DNA from: Mycoemilia scoparia
Taxonomy: Eukaryota; Kickxellomycota; Kickxellomycetes; Kickxellales; Kickxellaceae
Direction of reading: 5' to 3'
Length of the DNA stretch: 43,280 nucleotides
Assembly (NCBI GenBank): GCA_027575805.1
Contig: JANBPU010000137.1
Location: 1-43,280, forward strand
The position numbers and the translations under genes were made by a program. Below are positions 42,830 through 43,280 of the stretch, one piece after another. The notes below the pieces were generated by a model. That model did not search any database. It saw only the letters and a program-made list of their open reading frames with translations, and was not told where the DNA came from. How positions within the stretch are numbered: the first letter of the stretch is position 1; every line of letters begins with the position of its first letter.

Positions 42830-43280
42830 CAGCCTTAAAATATACCTTTGCTCACTTCTTGATATACTTCCTGTGTACTTTCCATTATAGGCCCCTGCGC
42901 TGCTTTACTTGTAATTTTCCCTCTCCTAAATCTTTAGATGTATCGTAATAGCTTATATGTAAAAAATCCATTACACCTTATTATATTGTTGCATTTATTC
43001 CAAAAAGCCATACATAAACTATTCTGTAAAACTTTAAGCAATACCTACATAAACATGCAGTACCTTCTCTTTAAATTATTAATAAATTTTAAGCAAGTTT
43101 TCTGGTTTTCTTTTAGACTATTTAACTACCTTTGAGAAAATTTTATTTGACATGATTATTATGAAAGTTTAATGCTTTTTTACATGAAGCAATATGGATC
43201 ATAATTTTTGAAGGGTACCTTTTTGAGGCCAGTGATTATAGGCGCAGCCGCAGGCAAATGGGTGTACAATTTTAGTAGTA
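42830..43280. other. 3' flank of PTC7-like gene with truncated repeat
   Basis: AT-rich, gene-free to the window edge. Repeat copy D begins at 43190. Confidence 0.5.
43190..43280 (+). repeat. Dispersed inverted-repeat element, copy D (cut by window end)
   Basis: The left end reads CAATATGGATCATAATTTTT then GAAGGGTACC. The core is TTATAGGCGCAGCCGCAGGC followed by AAATGGGTG. The right arm lies outside the window. It begins 361 nt downstream of the PTC7-like stop codon. Confidence 0.72.

Overview
The window is nuclear DNA of a fungus. Genes are interrupted by many short introns (mostly 46-140 nt, GT-AG). The products are typically fungal or eukaryotic: a SERCA-type Ca2+ pump, GUP1-type MBOAT, NDC80, RRP43, RRP15, a peroxin 8-like protein and a PTC7-type phosphatase. 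Two divergent F-box/leucine-rich-repeat-like proteins of similar design, moderate AT richness and intron-rich compact genes suggest an early-diverging lineage, perhaps Kickxellomycotina/Zoopagomycota. That placement is inference; no marker in the window proves it.

Layout, left to right. 0.3-5.6 kb: a WD40 protein and a GUP1-like acyltransferase (+). 6.2-17.1 kb (all -): a secreted Thr-rich orphan, SERCA Ca2+-ATPase, an orphan protein, a GLTSCR/BICRA-domain protein and exosome subunit RRP43. 17.9-27.2 kb: two F-box/LRR-like genes flank a selenoprotein S-like ER membrane protein (+), a PEX8-like peroxin (-) and a 4-exon class IV PLP enzyme of aminodeoxychorismate-lyase type (-). 27.7-37.5 kb: RRP15 (6 exons), an orphan multi-exon gene (-), an INO80-complex IES2-like protein, an RSL1D1/Cic1-like L1-domain protein and NDC80 (4 exons). 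38.2-42.8 kb: an M50B-like membrane metallopeptidase and a PTC7-like mitochondrial PP2C phosphatase.

There is no operon-like logic, but several genes share themes: ribosome and RNA maturation (RRP43, RRP15, RSL1D1-like), chromatin (IES2-like, BICRA-like) and ER/membrane function (SERCA, GUP1, SelS-like). Exon structures were rebuilt by hand from reading frame, splice consensus and protein-family continuity. Frame is kept through every junction listed.

Most interesting signals: (1) two of about 27 introns appear to use GC-AG borders with a GCAAGT donor; (2) a degenerate, terminally inverted repeat family of about 95-123 bp occurs five times, each copy 70-360 nt downstream of a stop codon; (3) the IES2-like gene needs either a 4-nt microexon or an unusual alternative splice path; (4) the SelS-like protein ends Gly-Gly-TGA followed by three more codons and TAG, reminiscent of a selenocysteine tail, although no SECIS was visible; (5) a strong 43-nt hairpin lies just upstream of an orphan gene.
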